A DNA stretch of 64,000 bases from Demequina litorisediminis (lineage in GTDB: Bacteria > Actinomycetota > Actinomycetes > Actinomycetales > Demequinaceae): positions 2,728,001-2,792,000 of the forward strand of contig NZ_BSUN01000001.1 of NCBI RefSeq assembly GCF_030161615.1. Direction: 5' to 3'. Below are positions 10,699 to 21,272 of this stretch, in pieces (positions within the stretch are counted from its first letter, which is position 1; every line of letters begins with the position of its first letter). Below the pieces are notes generated by a model that was not told where the DNA came from, searched no databases, and saw only the letters and a list, made by a program, of their open reading frames with translations. Made by a program: the position numbers and the translations under genes.

Positions 10699-12373
10699 AT
10701 GCCCGACACCCCCGTGGACCGTGCCCGTTACCGACGCATTCTCCGCTTCGCCGCGTGGCACTTTGCGGTGCAGTGGTGGTACGAGATCGCGCTTCCCGTC
10801 ATCGGCCTGAGGCGCGTCGCCGAGCGCACGCGGCCCCAGCGCATGCGCACCTTTGCGCAGCGGTTCCGCGGGCTCGCCGTGGACCTCGGCGGGCTCATGA
10901 TCGCCTGGGACAGTTCATGTCCTCGAGGCTCGACGTGTTGCCGCCCGAGATCACCAAGGAACTCGAGGGACTGCAGGACGAGGTGCCGGCGGTGCCCTTC
11001 GAAGCGCTGCGGGCTCAGGCGGAGGCGGAACTCGGCGTGCCGCTGGCGGCTGCCTTCGCGACGCTTGACCCGGTCCCGATCGCGGCCGCGTCGCTCGGTC
11101 AGGTGCATCGGGCTCGGTTGCGCGAGGACGACGCCGCTGCCTGCGGCTTCGCGGACGTGGTCGTGAAGGTGCAGCGCCCCGGCATTGGCGCCATCGTCGA
11201 CGTGGACCTTGCCGCGCTGCGACGCGTGGCGCGATGGCTGATGAAGGTGCGTGGCGTGCGCGCCCGCGTCGACATGCCCGCCCTGATCGAGGAGTTCGCG
11301 CACGTCAGCCGCGAGGAGGTCGACTACCTCCACGAGGCCTCCGCGTCTGAGCGGTTTGCCGACGTGTTCGCAGACGATGCTCGCGTCCACGTGCCCCGCG
11401 TCGTGTGGGAGCGCACGTCGAGGCGCGTCCTGGTCCTGGAGGACGTGTCCGCCATCAAGATCACGGATCACGCGGCGCTGCGGGACGCGGAGATTGCCCC
11501 GGCCGCGGTCGCGCGGGTGTTCGCCGAGGTGATGCTTGACCAGGCTCTTTGTCCACGGCTACTTTCACGCCGACCCGCATCCCGGCAACCTCTTCGTGAC
11601 GCCCGATGCCTCCGTGGAGCAGGGCTGGCGTCTCACCATCGTCGACTTCGGGATGATGGGAGAGGTCCCCGCAAACCTCCGCACCGCCCTGCGTGCGCTG
11701 GTGATCGCCGTGGCCTCCCGTGATGGAGCCGGGCTGGTCAAGGCCATGAGCACGGCAGGCGTGCTCCTTCCCTCGGCCGACACCAAGGAACTGGAGAAGG
11801 CGCTGACGGCGCTGTTCGGACGGTTCGGAGGCATGGGCTTCGCGGAACTCAAGGAGGTTGATCCGCGCGAATTCCGTGCGTTCGCCGCCGAGTTCGGTGA
11901 CCTGGTGCTGGATCTGCCGTTCCAGATGCCTGAGGACTTCCTCCTGATCATCAGGGCCCTGTCGCTCACCTCCGGCGTCTCGACGGCCCTGGACCCCGCC
12001 TACAACGTGTGGGACACCGTGGAGCCCTACGCCCAGCAGGCTGCTGCGCGACGAGACCAGGTCCTTTGCGGCCGATGCGGGCCGCGAGGCCGTGGACATG
12101 GTCAAGTTCGCGTGGGGACTGCCGCGGCGCCTCGACGGCATCCTCGCTCAACTCGAATCGGGCGACCTGCCCGTCGCCGCACCGCGACTCGAGAGCATCG
12201 TGCAGCGCCTCGAGCGGACTGCGTCACGCCTGGTCAGCGGGTTGATCTTCGCCGCCGTGCTGCTCGCCGGTGCCTTGGTCCACGCGGCCACGCCGGGCCT
12301 CGGCACCACCCTGATGGCGCTGTCGGTGATCCCGCTGCTCGTGACCGTCTTCGGTGGGCGCGGCGGCCGGTAG
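10699..12373 (+). CDS. ABC1/AarF (UbiB-type) atypical kinase
   Basis: About 557 residues of the ABC1/ADCK/UbiB family, linked in other organisms to lipid or quinone metabolism. The family signatures are present: the KxGQ region (LGQFMSSRLDVLPPE), the Ala-rich nucleotide loop AAASLGQVH, catalytic Lys in VVVKVQRPG, HADPHPGNLF and the metal motif VDFGMMG. Two C-terminal hydrophobic segments anchor it in the membrane. Three errors interrupt it: near 10904-10908 (a lost base at a site that should read ATCAAGCTG or similar), AGGCT at 11542-11546 and AGGCT at 12038-12042. It follows the PadR gene by 38 bases with GGAG before ATG. Confidence 0.85.
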
Positions 12374-12433
12374 CCGGCACCGGACGCGTCGGGACGCCAG
12401 GCGCCTGTTCGCCGCGCGCCGTAGCGTGAAGGC

Positions 12434-12715
12434 ATGTTCACGCTGATGTCCATTCATCATCCGCACCCGGAGCACCGCGACGCGCTCATCGACTCGATGC
12501 ATCGCTACGGTGCGGCGCTTCAGGGCCACGAGGGCCTCCTCAGCGTGCACACCCTGGCCGATGCCCGGTCCGAGCGGCTCGTCGGCCTCGCCATCTTTAC
12601 GGATCGCGAAGCGTTCGAACGGCTCGCCCCGCTGGCTCGTGCTGCGGTTGCTGAGGATCCGTTCGATCAGTGGGAGAGCCGCGAGACCGACGGCTTCGCG
12701 CTGACGGAGATCTGA
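12434..12715 (+). CDS. Small ABM-like (antibiotic biosynthesis monooxygenase fold) protein
   Basis: Complete 93-residue protein. The His-rich start (MSIHHPHPEHRDALIDSM) and the alternating pattern (LLSVHTLADA, LVGLAIFTDREAFERLA) fit the dimeric alpha+beta-barrel ABM/Dabb fold. Members include small monooxygenases and stress proteins, many uncharacterised. It stands alone between the AarF gene and a hairpin terminator. No catalytic residues can be assigned. Confidence 0.65.
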   Translation: MFTLMSIHHPHPEHRDALIDSMHRYGAALQGHEGLLSVHTLADARSERLVGLAIFTDREAFERLAPLARAAVAEDPFDQWESRETDGFALTEI

Positions 12716-12749
12716 GCCGTCTGCACGGACGACGACTGCCACCACGACG

Positions 12750-12788
12750 ACGACGGCCGCCCTGGCGGGGTGCCGGGGCGGCCGTCGT
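12750..12788. terminator. Bidirectional hairpin terminator
   Basis: 13-bp inverted repeat (ACGACGGCCGCCC / GGGCGGCCGTCGT) with a 13-base loop in the short convergent gap between the ABM-like gene and the DEAD-box helicase stop. Its position suits termination from both sides. Confidence 0.65.
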
Positions 12789-12802
12789 GCTGCGTCGCAA
12801 AC

Positions 12803-14664
12803 TTACTTGTGGCGCGGCTTGCGGAAGGGCTTCCCGCCAGCGGCGTCGTCGCGGTACGAACGGCCGCCACCGGAGCGCGGCTTGTCGTAGCGGTCCCCGC
12901 CGGAGCGCGGGCCACGGTCACGTGAGGGACGGTCGTCGCGGCCGCCCTCGCGGCGCTTGAACGAGCCGGGACCACGGTCGAGCCGCGCTCGATCAACTGA
13001 CCGGAAATGCGCGTGCGCTCGAGGGCGCGCAGCGCGTCCTGAGGCAAGTCGGCCGGCAGGCTCCACAAGGGAGAAGTCCGGCTTGATGGTGATCCGGCCG
13101 AACGCGGAACGGTCGAGGCCGCCCTCGTTGGCGATCGCACCAACGATCTGGCGGGGCTCGACGTGCTGACGCTTTCCCACCGAGATGCGGTACGTGACGC
13201 GGTCGCCAGAGGTGCGCGGCCCGCGATCGGGGCGGCCGCCATCGCGGTCTCCGTCGCGCTCACGGCGCTTGCGGTCCTGGAAGCCCACCGAGCCGCGGTC
13301 CTCCGCCGGGTCGAGCAACAGGGGAGTCTCGCCCTGGCTGACCACGGCGAGCGCGGCGGCAACATCGGCCTCCGGGACGTCGTGGTGCTCCACGTAGTGG
13401 GCGATGATGTCGCGGAACCGGTCGATGCGGTCGCGCTGCTCGAGCGCGGCCGTGATGGACGCGTCGAAACGCGTCAGGCGCGTCGCGTTGACGTCCTCGG
13501 CGCTCGGCAGCGGCATCGGCGTGATGGGCTGCTTGGTCGACTTCTCGATCGAGGACAGACGCCCTCGCTCGCGGGGCGTCACAAAAGCGATCGCGTCACC
13601 CGTGCGGCCGGCACGGCCCGTGCGACCCACGCGGTGGACGTACGACTCGTTGTCGATGGGGAGGTCGTAGTTCACGACGTGGCTGATGCGCTCCACGTCG
13701 AGACCACGCGCGGCCACATCCGTGGCGACCACGATGTCCAGGCTTGCCGTCCTTGAGCCTGCTGGATGGTCTTCTCGCGCTGAGCCTGCACCACGTCGCC
13801 GTTAATCGCCGCGGCGGCGTAGCCGCGAGCGCGCAGGCGCTCCGCGACCGTCTCGGTCTCGTTCTTGGTGCGGGTGAAGACGATCATCGCGTCGAAGTTC
13901 TCGACCTCGAGGATGCGCGTCAGGGCGTCCATCTTCTGCTGGTACGCGACCACCAGGTAGCGCTGCGTGATCGATGCCGAGGTCGCCGTCTTGCGCTTGA
14001 CCGTGATCTCCTGCGGGTCACGCAGGTACTTCTGGGACAGGCGGCGAATCTGTGCCGGCATGGTGGCGGAGAACAGCGCCACCTGCTTGTCCTCGGGGGT
14101 CGAGGCGAGGATGGTCTCCACGTCCTCGGCGAAGCCCATCTTCAGCATCTCGTCGGCCTCGTCGAGCACGAGGTACTCGAGTTCGGACAGGTCGAGCGTG
14201 CCCTTGTCGAGGTGGTCCATGATGCGGCCGGGCGTGCCGACCACAATGTCCACGCCGCGACGCAGCGCGGAAAGCTGGACGCCGTAGCCCTGGCCGCCGT
14301 ACACGGGCAGGATGTGGACGCCGGTGCGGTGGTTCGCGTACTGCTCGAACGATTCACACACCTGCAGCGCCAACTCGCGGGTCGGTGCCAGCACGAGGGC
14401 CTGGGGCTTCTTCCTGCCGGGCGTGAGGCGGTCAAGGATGGGCAGGGCGAACGCGGCGGTCTTGCCGGTTCCGGTCTGCGCCAGGCCGATCACGTCGGAT
14501 CCCGCGAGAAGCGGGGGAATGGTGGCGGCCTGGATCGCGGAGGGGGTTTCGTAACCCATCGCCTTGATCGCCCTCAGGACGGAGTCACCCAGTCCGAGGT
14601 CGGCGAACGTGGGTCCCTGATCGGGCGCGAGGTCGTCGGCCGGTGCTGGTGTGTCAATCGTCAT
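12803..14664 (-). CDS. DEAD-box ATP-dependent RNA helicase (DeaD/CsdA-like)
   Basis: About 620 residues. All SF2 motifs are visible: Q-motif region, AQTGTGKT (Walker A), [25 protein letters not shown] and HRVGRTGR. The C-terminal part carries a DbpA/CsdA-type RNA-binding domain and an Arg/Gly/Asp-rich tail, as in cold-shock helicases that remodel ribosomal and mRNA structures. Errors: AGGCT 13740-13744 and AGCCT 13756-13760 (restore [15 protein letters not shown]), AGGCT 13058-13062 (restores [15 protein letters not shown]), and a T lost near 12994 (AGCT read as AGC, restores LIELRLDRGPG). ATG 14664 begins [11 protein letters not shown]. Confidence 0.9.
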
Positions 14665-14726
14665 GGGATAAGGGTAGGTGCTAGACGCGTGTGGAGCGGC
14701 GGACCTGGCCGCAGAGATGCCATCCG

Positions 14727-16411
14727 TCACTCGGCGGCATCCGCGGTCGCGGCCTCGTCGTCGCCGCCGAGCGCGTCGACGATGTCTGCCAGCACGTCCT
14801 CTGCGGGCTCCAGGAAGTCCGGCGCCTCGGGGGCCTCGAAGGTGCCGACCTCGGTGGCGACGTACTCCAAATGCCACCATTCGGGCTTCGAACCGCCGCT
14901 GCGCGCCCAGGTGGGATGGACCCAGCCGTACCGCGCACCGTTCTCCGTGAGCCAGGTGGCCGAGGCGTAGTCGAGGTCCACCGCCATGCCCCACCCGTGG
15001 TTCGAGGTGCCTGGGGTAGCCGCGAGGCTTCCTTGATGGCGCGCGTGCGTACCTGCGAGGCGTACGACCGATACGAGTCCGTCAGCGTCAGGTGGTCGCC
15101 GGTTTCCGCGTAGTAGTCGGCGTCTGCGGCCTCGAGCGCGGCGGCGGCATCGCACTGCAGGGAGTGTCCCGCGGCGAAGTCGACCTCACACAGGCTGTCG
15201 CTCGAGACGTTGCCGTTGGAGCCACTGACGCCCGTGGGCTGTCCTTCCCAGCCTTCCTGGCGCGCAGCGACGGCGGCCTCGTTGGCCTCGGCGAACGCGG
15301 CCTCGGCCTCATCGATCTCATCTTCGTACGCGGCGAGCGTCTCGGCGTTCTCCGCGTCGCGGCGTTCGTTCTCGGCGGTGAGCCACTGGGTGTGCGACTC
15401 CTGGGCGGCGACGACGGCGTCGAGCAACGCGGTGCGCACCTCAGCAAGGGAGGCGACGCGGGCCTGTGCCGTGGTGCTGTCATCGACCTGGAGCGCGACC
15501 GCGGCGCTGGCGCGCAGGTTGGCCCGTGCGGACGCGATCGCGCTCAGGGTGGACTCGTCCTCCACCATGCCGGTCACCGCCTCGATCACGTCGGCCGTCG
15601 CGTCAAGATCCGCCGTCGCCGCCACTACGAGCGAGTCGTAGTCGGACGTGGCCGCGGCAAGCAGCGCTGACTCGGCGGCATCGGCGAGCCGTTGAGACTC
15701 GTCGTCGACGCTTGCCGTCGCGGCCTCGAGGTCGGCCGTGGCGCGCTCCAGCGCGGCGGTGGCATCGCGTGCGCTGTCGGCGTCGGCAAAGTCCGCCGCG
15801 TCAAGGTCGAGGACGTCGGCCACTGTGGTGGCGCCGTGTGTTGCTGTCGCGACGTCGCCCTCGGCGGCACCGCTGGTGTCGCCCTCGGTGGAAGCCGTCT
15901 CGCCGGAATCGCTCACCACACCGGCATCGCCGGCAGCCTCCTCGGACTCCGGCGTCGGCGAGGTAGTCGAGGCGTCGGTGCCCTCCGTGGTGTCGTCCGC
16001 ATCCTCGGACGTCGCCTCACCCTCGGCATCCGCGGTGTCCGATGCCGTCACGGGTGCGATGACAGCATCGGGCTCCAGCGAGGTCCCCGCAGCCTCCGCG
16101 GCGGTCTCCTCGGCTTCGGCCGCGGCGCGTTCGGCCGTGTCGGTGACGGCCTCGAGCGTCTCACTGGCCTCGACGACGTTCTCGGCGTCGGAGACCTCGG
16201 CAGCCTGATCGGCCACCGCATCGGCCTCGGACAGGACGGAGCGCAGGCGGCTACGCCGCTCCTCGAACTCCTTGGCGGCCGCTTTGGCCTCGCTGATGGC
16301 GACGTGTTTGTCCACGGCGTTCGCGGTGTGGGCGCCAAAGACGCCCGTACCGAAACAGACGACGGCGATGGTGGTGATGAATGCCCGGTGAGGGCGGGGG
16401 AAATGACGCAT
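14727..16411 (-). CDS. Secreted M15 (VanY-type) D-alanyl-D-alanine carboxypeptidase with long acidic coiled-coil
   Basis: About 560 residues. A signal peptide (ITTIAVVCFGTGVFGAHTANA) is followed by ~350 residues dominated by Ala, Glu, Asp, Ser and Thr, with heptad-like helices, acting as a spacer or coiled-coil stalk. The C-terminal ~150 residues are a VanY peptidase: SYRSYASQ, zinc ligands in GTSNHGWGMAVDLD and the EWWHLEY motif. It should trim peptidoglycan stem peptides outside the cell. The frame breaks near 15028-15035; adding a G (KGSLAATPGTSNHG) restores it. It lies 62 bases downstream of the helicase start on the same strand. Confidence 0.85.
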
Positions 16412-16667
16412 GGTGGGGTGGGGGTTGGGGAGGTGTCATCCGCGTGCGACGAGGCGCTACGGGTGAAGGCGGAGCCTGCGTCGCCCGGAATCGACGGCGC
16501 ATGCGGCTCTGCCGGTACAGCCAGGCTAGGAGCGGTCCCAGGCGCAAACGCGGGACGGGCGTCCCACGCCAGGCGTGAGGACGATCACACTGGCCGACGG
16601 TGGCGGAGCAGCGCACATCACGTCGATGACCCCCAGATAACGCACGACACGGCCAGAAGGTTTCGAG

Positions 16668-17519
16668 ATGGTAACAATCGGGCCTAAGGTGTCCCGCATG
16701 CCAGTCGCCTTTGCCCGCTGTCGTGTGCCTGCGATGTACCTCTCGCTCGTGGTGCTCCTCGCGGGGATCGTCCTGACCGCCGCCGGATGGTGGGGTGCCC
16801 CCACCGATGCGCTCGGGCGCCTGGGCATTGTGGCGGGTCTCGCCCTGTTTGTGCTGTCCTTCGTCGTCACCGTTGCCTCGCCTCGGGCGCGCGTCGAGCC
16901 CGCCGTCCTGACCTCACCCGTGCTGGGCGAGTGGATGGCCGCGCACTCGCCCGCCTCTCGCGTCCCCAGCCAGGGAACGCACGCCTGGGGTCAGACCTAC
17001 GCCATCGATCTGGTGTACGCGCCCACCGGCGTGGACCGCCCCCGGTTCGCCGACGGCTCCGGCTCGTTCCTGGGACCGGGGCGCTTTCCCGGCTTCGGGC
17101 AACCCGTCCTCGCGCCTGCGGCTGGCATCGTGGTCCACGTGACCGATGGCGCCAAGGATCACCGTTCCCGCTCCTCGCGTCGTGCCATCGCCTGCATGTT
17201 CCTCGAAGGTGCCGCGCGGGAGATCTGGGGTCCGCGCGCGGTGTTTGGCAACCACGTGGTGATCCGCCTGAGCGACGGCACGCACGTATTGGTGGCGCAC
17301 CTCAGGCGCGGGTCGATTCGGGTTGCGGAGGGTCAGAGCGTCGAGGCCGGCGTCGTGATGGCCGCGTGCGGCAACTCGGGCCATTCGACGGAGCCGCACG
17401 TCCACATGCAGCGACAGGACCTCGCCTCGCCGTACGTGGCACTGGGCCTGCCATGGACCCTCGAAGGCGCGCCGATGCCCGCCTCGGGCGAGTTCCTCGC
17501 ACGCGTCTCAGCGCGCTAG
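16668..17519 (+). CDS. Membrane-anchored M23 (LytM-type) metallopeptidase
   Basis: 283 residues, intact. Two membrane segments near residues 22-65 place the C-terminal domain outside. The M23 zinc ligands are present: an early H...D (THAWGQTYAIDL) and the HVHMQ motif (HxH) near residue 245, with the preceding NHVVIRLSDG and VAHLRRGS strands. It probably cleaves peptidoglycan cross-bridges or is a related endopeptidase. ATG 16698 (MPVAFARC) is an alternative start with AAGG upstream. The preceding 256 bases (16412-16667) hold only the divergent promoter region shared with the VanY gene; two wall peptidases are thus divergently transcribed. Confidence 0.8.
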   Translation: MVTIGPKVSRMPVAFARCRVPAMYLSLVVLLAGIVLTAAGWWGAPTDALGRLGIVAGLALFVLSFVVTVASPRARVEPAVLTSPVLGEWMAAHSPASRVPSQGTHAWGQTYAIDLVYAPTGVDRPRFADGSGSFLGPGRFPGFGQPVLAPAAGIVVHVTDGAKDHRSRSSRRAIACMFLEGAAREIWGPRAVFGNHVVIRLSDGTHVLVAHLRRGSIRVAEGQSVEAGVVMAACGNSGHSTEPHVHMQRQDLASPYVALGLPWTLEGAPMPASGEFLARVSAR

Positions 17520-17556
17520 GTGTCGCGAGCATCGTCGCGTGTGACACGCTGACAGC

Positions 17557-18558
17557 GTGAACACCGATCCCCAGGTGCCTCCCACTGGTCCCGGGCGACC
17601 GTTCGACGACGCCGTCACCAGCCGCAGCACCCGTGCGCCGCGGCTTCCGCGCCTGCGCGACCCGGGCGACGCGTGGGTCGAGGGGCCCGACGGCACCCGC
17701 TACTGGGGACGGTTCGGGGCCGCCGGGTTGCTGGTGATCGACCCCGAGCGCGGCGTCCTCCTGCAGCATCGGGCATCGTGGAGCCACCACGGCGACACGT
17801 GGGGCGTGCCTGGTGGTGCACTCCACGAGGGTGAGGCGCCCGTGGTGGGCGCGTGCCGCGAGGCTGCAGAGGAGGCGGGCGTACCCGCCGAGGCGCTCGT
17901 GCCGCTCGTATCCGTGGTCGCCGACAGGGGCGTGTGGCACTACACGACCATCGTCGCCGCGGCGCGCGAGGCATTCGAGGCTCGCGCCATGGACGCGGAG
18001 TCGCACGAACTGCGGTGGGTGCCAGTCGCGCAGGTGGAGCACCTTCCGCTCCATCCCGGATTCGGCTCGGCCTGGCCCGTGCTCGTGGAGACGCTGGGGT
18101 GGCGTCCCGTCCACGTGGTGGTGGATGTGGCAAACCTGATGGGCTCCGTCCCCGATGGCTGGTGGCGGGACCGTCGCGGCAGTGCCGCCCGGTGGCTGGA
18201 CAGGCTGGCGCGGTGGGACCCTCGCTCCGTTCAGCACGAGGGCACGCCGCAGGATCCGCCGGTGGACCACCCGGCGGTTTCAGGCGACCACGGGCTCGCG
18301 GTCGAGGTGCTCACGCACGTCACGGCCGTGGTCGAGGGTGCCGCACGAGGCGCTCGTGCGTCCGCGGCGGCTCCGCACCTGACCGTGGTCGATGCTCGCG
18401 AAAGCGGCGACGACGCGATCGTGACCATCGTGCGAAGGCTCGAGTCCAGCGCGTCCGTCATCGTGGTGACGGCCGACCGTGAACTGCGGGAGCGGGTCGC
18501 CGAGGCGGGCGGCGACGTGCGCGGTGTGACGTGGCTGAGAGATTCCCTGCCTGAGTGA
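17557..18558 (+). CDS. Nudix hydrolase fused to a NYN/PIN-like nuclease domain
   Basis: 333 residues, intact. Residues ~50-165 are a Nudix domain with the box GGALHEGEAPVVGACRE then AAEEAG. Residues ~185-333 look like a NYN (PIN-fold) nuclease: VHVVVDVANLMGSVPDG supplies the first acidic residue, DARESGDDAIV the central ones and VVTADRELRER the last. In the NYN family these Asp residues bind metal and cut RNA. The pairing suggests a protein that acts on modified nucleotides or RNA ends. GTG/ATG context: ATG 17557 follows the M23 stop by 37 bases. Function is inferred from domains only. Confidence 0.8.
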   Translation: MNTDPQVPPTGPGRPFDDAVTSRSTRAPRLPRLRDPGDAWVEGPDGTRYWGRFGAAGLLVIDPERGVLLQHRASWSHHGDTWGVPGGALHEGEAPVVGACREAAEEAGVPAEALVPLVSVVADRGVWHYTTIVAAAREAFEARAMDAESHELRWVPVAQVEHLPLHPGFGSAWPVLVETLGWRPVHVVVDVANLMGSVPDGWWRDRRGSAARWLDRLARWDPRSVQHEGTPQDPPVDHPAVSGDHGLAVEVLTHVTAVVEGAARGARASAAAPHLTVVDARESGDDAIVTIVRRLESSASVIVVTADRELRERVAEAGGDVRGVTWLRDSLPE

Positions 18559-18559
18559 C

Positions 18560-19183
18560 CTATGGCGCCAGCGCGTCACGGAGGAAGGCGGCGACGTCGT
18601 CCATCTCCGCCGGCTCGATGCCGTGTGCGAGTCCCTGGTACTCCCTGCGGGTGAGCCGCGTGTGCTCGGTGAGCCACGTGTCGGTGCGCGCGACTGCGGC
18701 GTCCCAGATCACCTGGTCGCGCAGCCCTCGACCCCAGAAGACTCGGGGTCGGAGCTCGGCGAGCGAGGCATCGGCCGTTGCCCCCGCCTCCGTCACGAAT
18801 CCGGCGAGCACCACGGTCGCGGCGACCCGAGCGGGGCGCGATCGCAGCATCTCGAGCGCCATCATGCCGCCCTGCGAGAAACCCAGCGGCACCACCTGGC
18901 GTGCCGCCCCAACCTTGGCGTCCAGGTACTCCCAGATCGCGGCGACCGACGCCTCTGCGCCCTCGCCCGTGGGTTCATCGGGCAAGGAGATCGGATACCA
19001 CTCGAAGCCGCCGAATCCCGTCGTGCCGGGAGCCCTCAGCGAGACCCAGGGCATGCCCGCGGGCAGCCACGGCGCGAGCCCGGCGAGATCATGCTCGTGA
19101 GAGCCGTAGCCGTGAAGCATCACCACCAGCGGGGCGTCGTCTGCGGTTGATGGCGGGCCCCACACGGCCTCGGTGATCGTCAT
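18560..19183 (-). CDS. Alpha/beta-hydrolase (phospholipase/carboxylesterase family)
   Basis: 207 residues, intact from ATG 19183. Oxyanion HGYGSHEHD, nucleophile elbow GFSQGGMM (GxSxG, Ser near residue 112), an Asp in GLRDQVIW and the terminal His in LAHGIEP complete the triad. It matches the small YpfH/carboxylesterase-2 family that cleaves short-chain esters. A longer frame begins at 19282, but ATG 19183 starts where family similarity begins. It is convergent with the Nudix-NYN gene with one base between stops. Confidence 0.85.
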   Translation of the reverse strand: MTITEAVWGPPSTADDAPLVVMLHGYGSHEHDLAGLAPWLPAGMPWVSLRAPGTTGFGGFEWYPISLPDEPTGEGAEASVAAIWEYLDAKVGAARQVVPLGFSQGGMMALEMLRSRPARVAATVVLAGFVTEAGATADASLAELRPRVFWGRGLRDQVIWDAAVARTDTWLTEHTRLTRREYQGLAHGIEPAEMDDVAAFLRDALAP

Positions 19184-19260
19184 GGCGCCAGTATGCCGGG
19201 CGTGCTTGACTGGTCTGGGCGGCGGACGTCCCGCCGCCGAAGTCCCCACGGAGGTACAGC

Positions 19261-19688
19261 ATGGCAATCCACAGCAAGGCATCGACGGTGTGGAAGGGCG
19301 GTCTCGCCGACGGGTCCGGCACTACTGCACTCGCGTCCGGCGTGGCCACTGTCGGGGTCAACTGGAAGGCACGCTCGGAGGGTTCCGAGACCACTACGAC
19401 GCCCGAGGAACTCCTCGCGGCCGCCCACGCCTCGTGCTACGCCATGGCGCTGTCCCACGCGCTCGGCGAGAACGGTACCCCGCCCACCGAGATCTCGGTC
19501 GAGGCGGAGGTGACGTTCGTTCCCGGCGAGGAGTGACGCAGTCCGTGCTGACCGTGTCGGCCTCCGTCGAGGGCATCGACCAGGTGGCGTTCGGCGAGAT
19601 CGCCGAGGACGCCAAGGCCAACTGCCCGGTCTCGAAGGCGCTTGCCGGCGTGCAGATCGCCCTGGGTAGCGCGACCCTGCTGGACTGA
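19261..19688 (+). CDS. OsmC-family peroxiredoxin
   Basis: About 142 residues after correction. Thiol peroxidase of the OsmC/Ohr fold, reducing organic hydroperoxides. Both redox Cys are present: AHASCYAMALS near residue 60 and ANCPVSKAL near residue 125. The written frame stops early at TGA 19534-19536; one base is missing near 19530-19533 (GAGGAGTGACG should read GAGGGAGTGACG or GAGGAGCTGACG). The corrected frame gives TQSVLTVSASVEGIDQ through to LLD and stop 19688. Ribosome site GGAGG precedes ATG 19261. Confidence 0.85.
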
Positions 19689-19697
19689 CGCGTCAAC

Positions 19698-19737
19698 CCG
19701 ATGCCGGTGTTGCCCCGAGCGGGCGCACCGGCATCGG
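19698..19737. terminator. Bidirectional hairpin terminator
   Basis: 12-bp perfect inverted repeat CCGATGCCGGTG / CACCGGCATCGG with a 16-base loop, exactly filling the gap between the convergent OsmC and amidohydrolase genes. Confidence 0.7.
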
Positions 19738-19740
19738 CGT

Positions 19741-21183
19741 CTAGATCGCGCAGTGGGTGAAGGCGCCCCCGACGAGTGTGGCCGCCACCGGCATTGCCAA
19801 CAGGTCGTCCGTGGAGCACGTCAGCGGATCCGTGTCGAGCGCAATGACGTCGGCTGGCTCGCCCACGCGCAGCGTGCGGCCATCGGTGGAGGCCGCGAGC
19901 GCGTGGGCACGGGTCAAGGCCTGCTCGGGGTGCCAGGGTGCGCGGTCATCGCCACTGCGGTGCTCGGCCGCCGCGATGGCGCGCCACGGATTCAGCGGAG
20001 ACACGGGTGCATCGGACCCAAGAACGATGTCCGCCCCTGCGTCACGCAGCGCACCGAACGGGAAGGCGCGGTGGGTGCGACCCGGCCAGATTCGCTCGCT
20101 CGCGTCCCTGTCGTCCCACAGATGCTCGGGCTGAACTGACGCCACCACCCCAAGGCTCGCCGAAGCGGCCGATGTCCGCGTCGCTCACGAGCCTGGGCGT
20201 GTTCAATCGTCCCGCGTGCACCGGTGGCCGCGAACGCGTCGAGGGCGTGGGTGACCGCGGCATCGCCGATGGCGTGAACGGCCACGTCGTAGCCCGTCGC
20301 CACGGCGCGCTGCAGCAGCGCAGTGGTCTGCTCGGGGGAGTAGGTGAGGACTCCGTGACTGCCGGACGCGTAGGGGTCATGGCAGAACGCGGTCCTCGTG
20401 TTGAGGGAACCGTCCGTGATGATCTTGAGCGCGCCCACGGTAAGGAGCCCTCCCGTGTCGGGGATGACGTCGCCGCCCGTGAGCCCCATGCCTAGGCGTT
20501 CGTCGAATTCGTCGGGGTAAAAGCCGGAGCGCACGCGGAAGGCTCTCAGGCCCTGCGACATCCGGCGCGTCCAGCCGTGGAGGTTGCGCGCCATCTCCAG
20601 GTCGACGATGCCGACGATGCCGCGCGCGGCCGCCTCCGCGGCTGCCTCGGAGATGGCGACATCCTCGTCGCCTGGCGCCTCCTGGTCCAGGCGCATCTGC
20701 AGGCTCGAACGCGTCGCGCTCGCGCAACACTCCCGCGTGGGGCAGCCCAAAGCGGTCCCGTGCCGCAGAGTTCACCCACACCGCGTGGAGGTCGCCGGAA
20801 AGCAGCACCACGGCGCGCGTGGGTGCGACCTGGTCGAGCACCTCGGCCGTGGGCGAGTCGTCCCACAACGCATCCCTGTAGCCGTTCCCGATGAGTGGTG
20901 CAGGCACGTCGAGCTCCGCCTGGAGACGGGCTCCCACGATGTGGGCGGCCATCGCCGCACTGGTGGCTCCGGACAGATCGAGCCGTCTCCTCACGATGGC
21001 CCACTGCGTGAAATGCACATGGTGATCCCACAGCCCCGGCATGACCCAGCGGCCCTCGAGCGAGACGCGCTCGGCGTGCGAGTCCGCGGTGGTGGGATCG
21101 GCGAGCAGTCCGTCGCGGATCAGAAGCCGAGTGGTGGTGGCGGATCCGGGGAGCCGCGCATCGGTCAGCAAGAGGTCGGTCAC
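19741..21183 (-). CDS. YtcJ-like metal-dependent amidohydrolase
   Basis: About 479 residues of the amidohydrolase superfamily. Metal ligands: HHVHF (HxH) near residue 55, VHAIGD and IEHAQ in the middle, and SDAPV near the end. The substrate is likely a cyclic or acyl amide; the YtcJ group is poorly characterised. Three AGCT errors: AGGCT 20701-20705 (restores FELQMRLDQEAPG), AGCCT 20190-20194 (restores HAQLVSDADIGRFGE) and AGGCT 20153-20157 (restores GELGVVASVQPEHLW). It ends at TAG 19741-19743 beside the shared terminator. Confidence 0.85.
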
Positions 21184-21272
21184 GCGTCTGCAGCCTTTCT
21201 GCGTGCGGGTGTCGCGTCAGGATAGGGCCGATGCTCCCCACGGCTAGGGGAGCGCGCCGCTAGCATCGCGGC

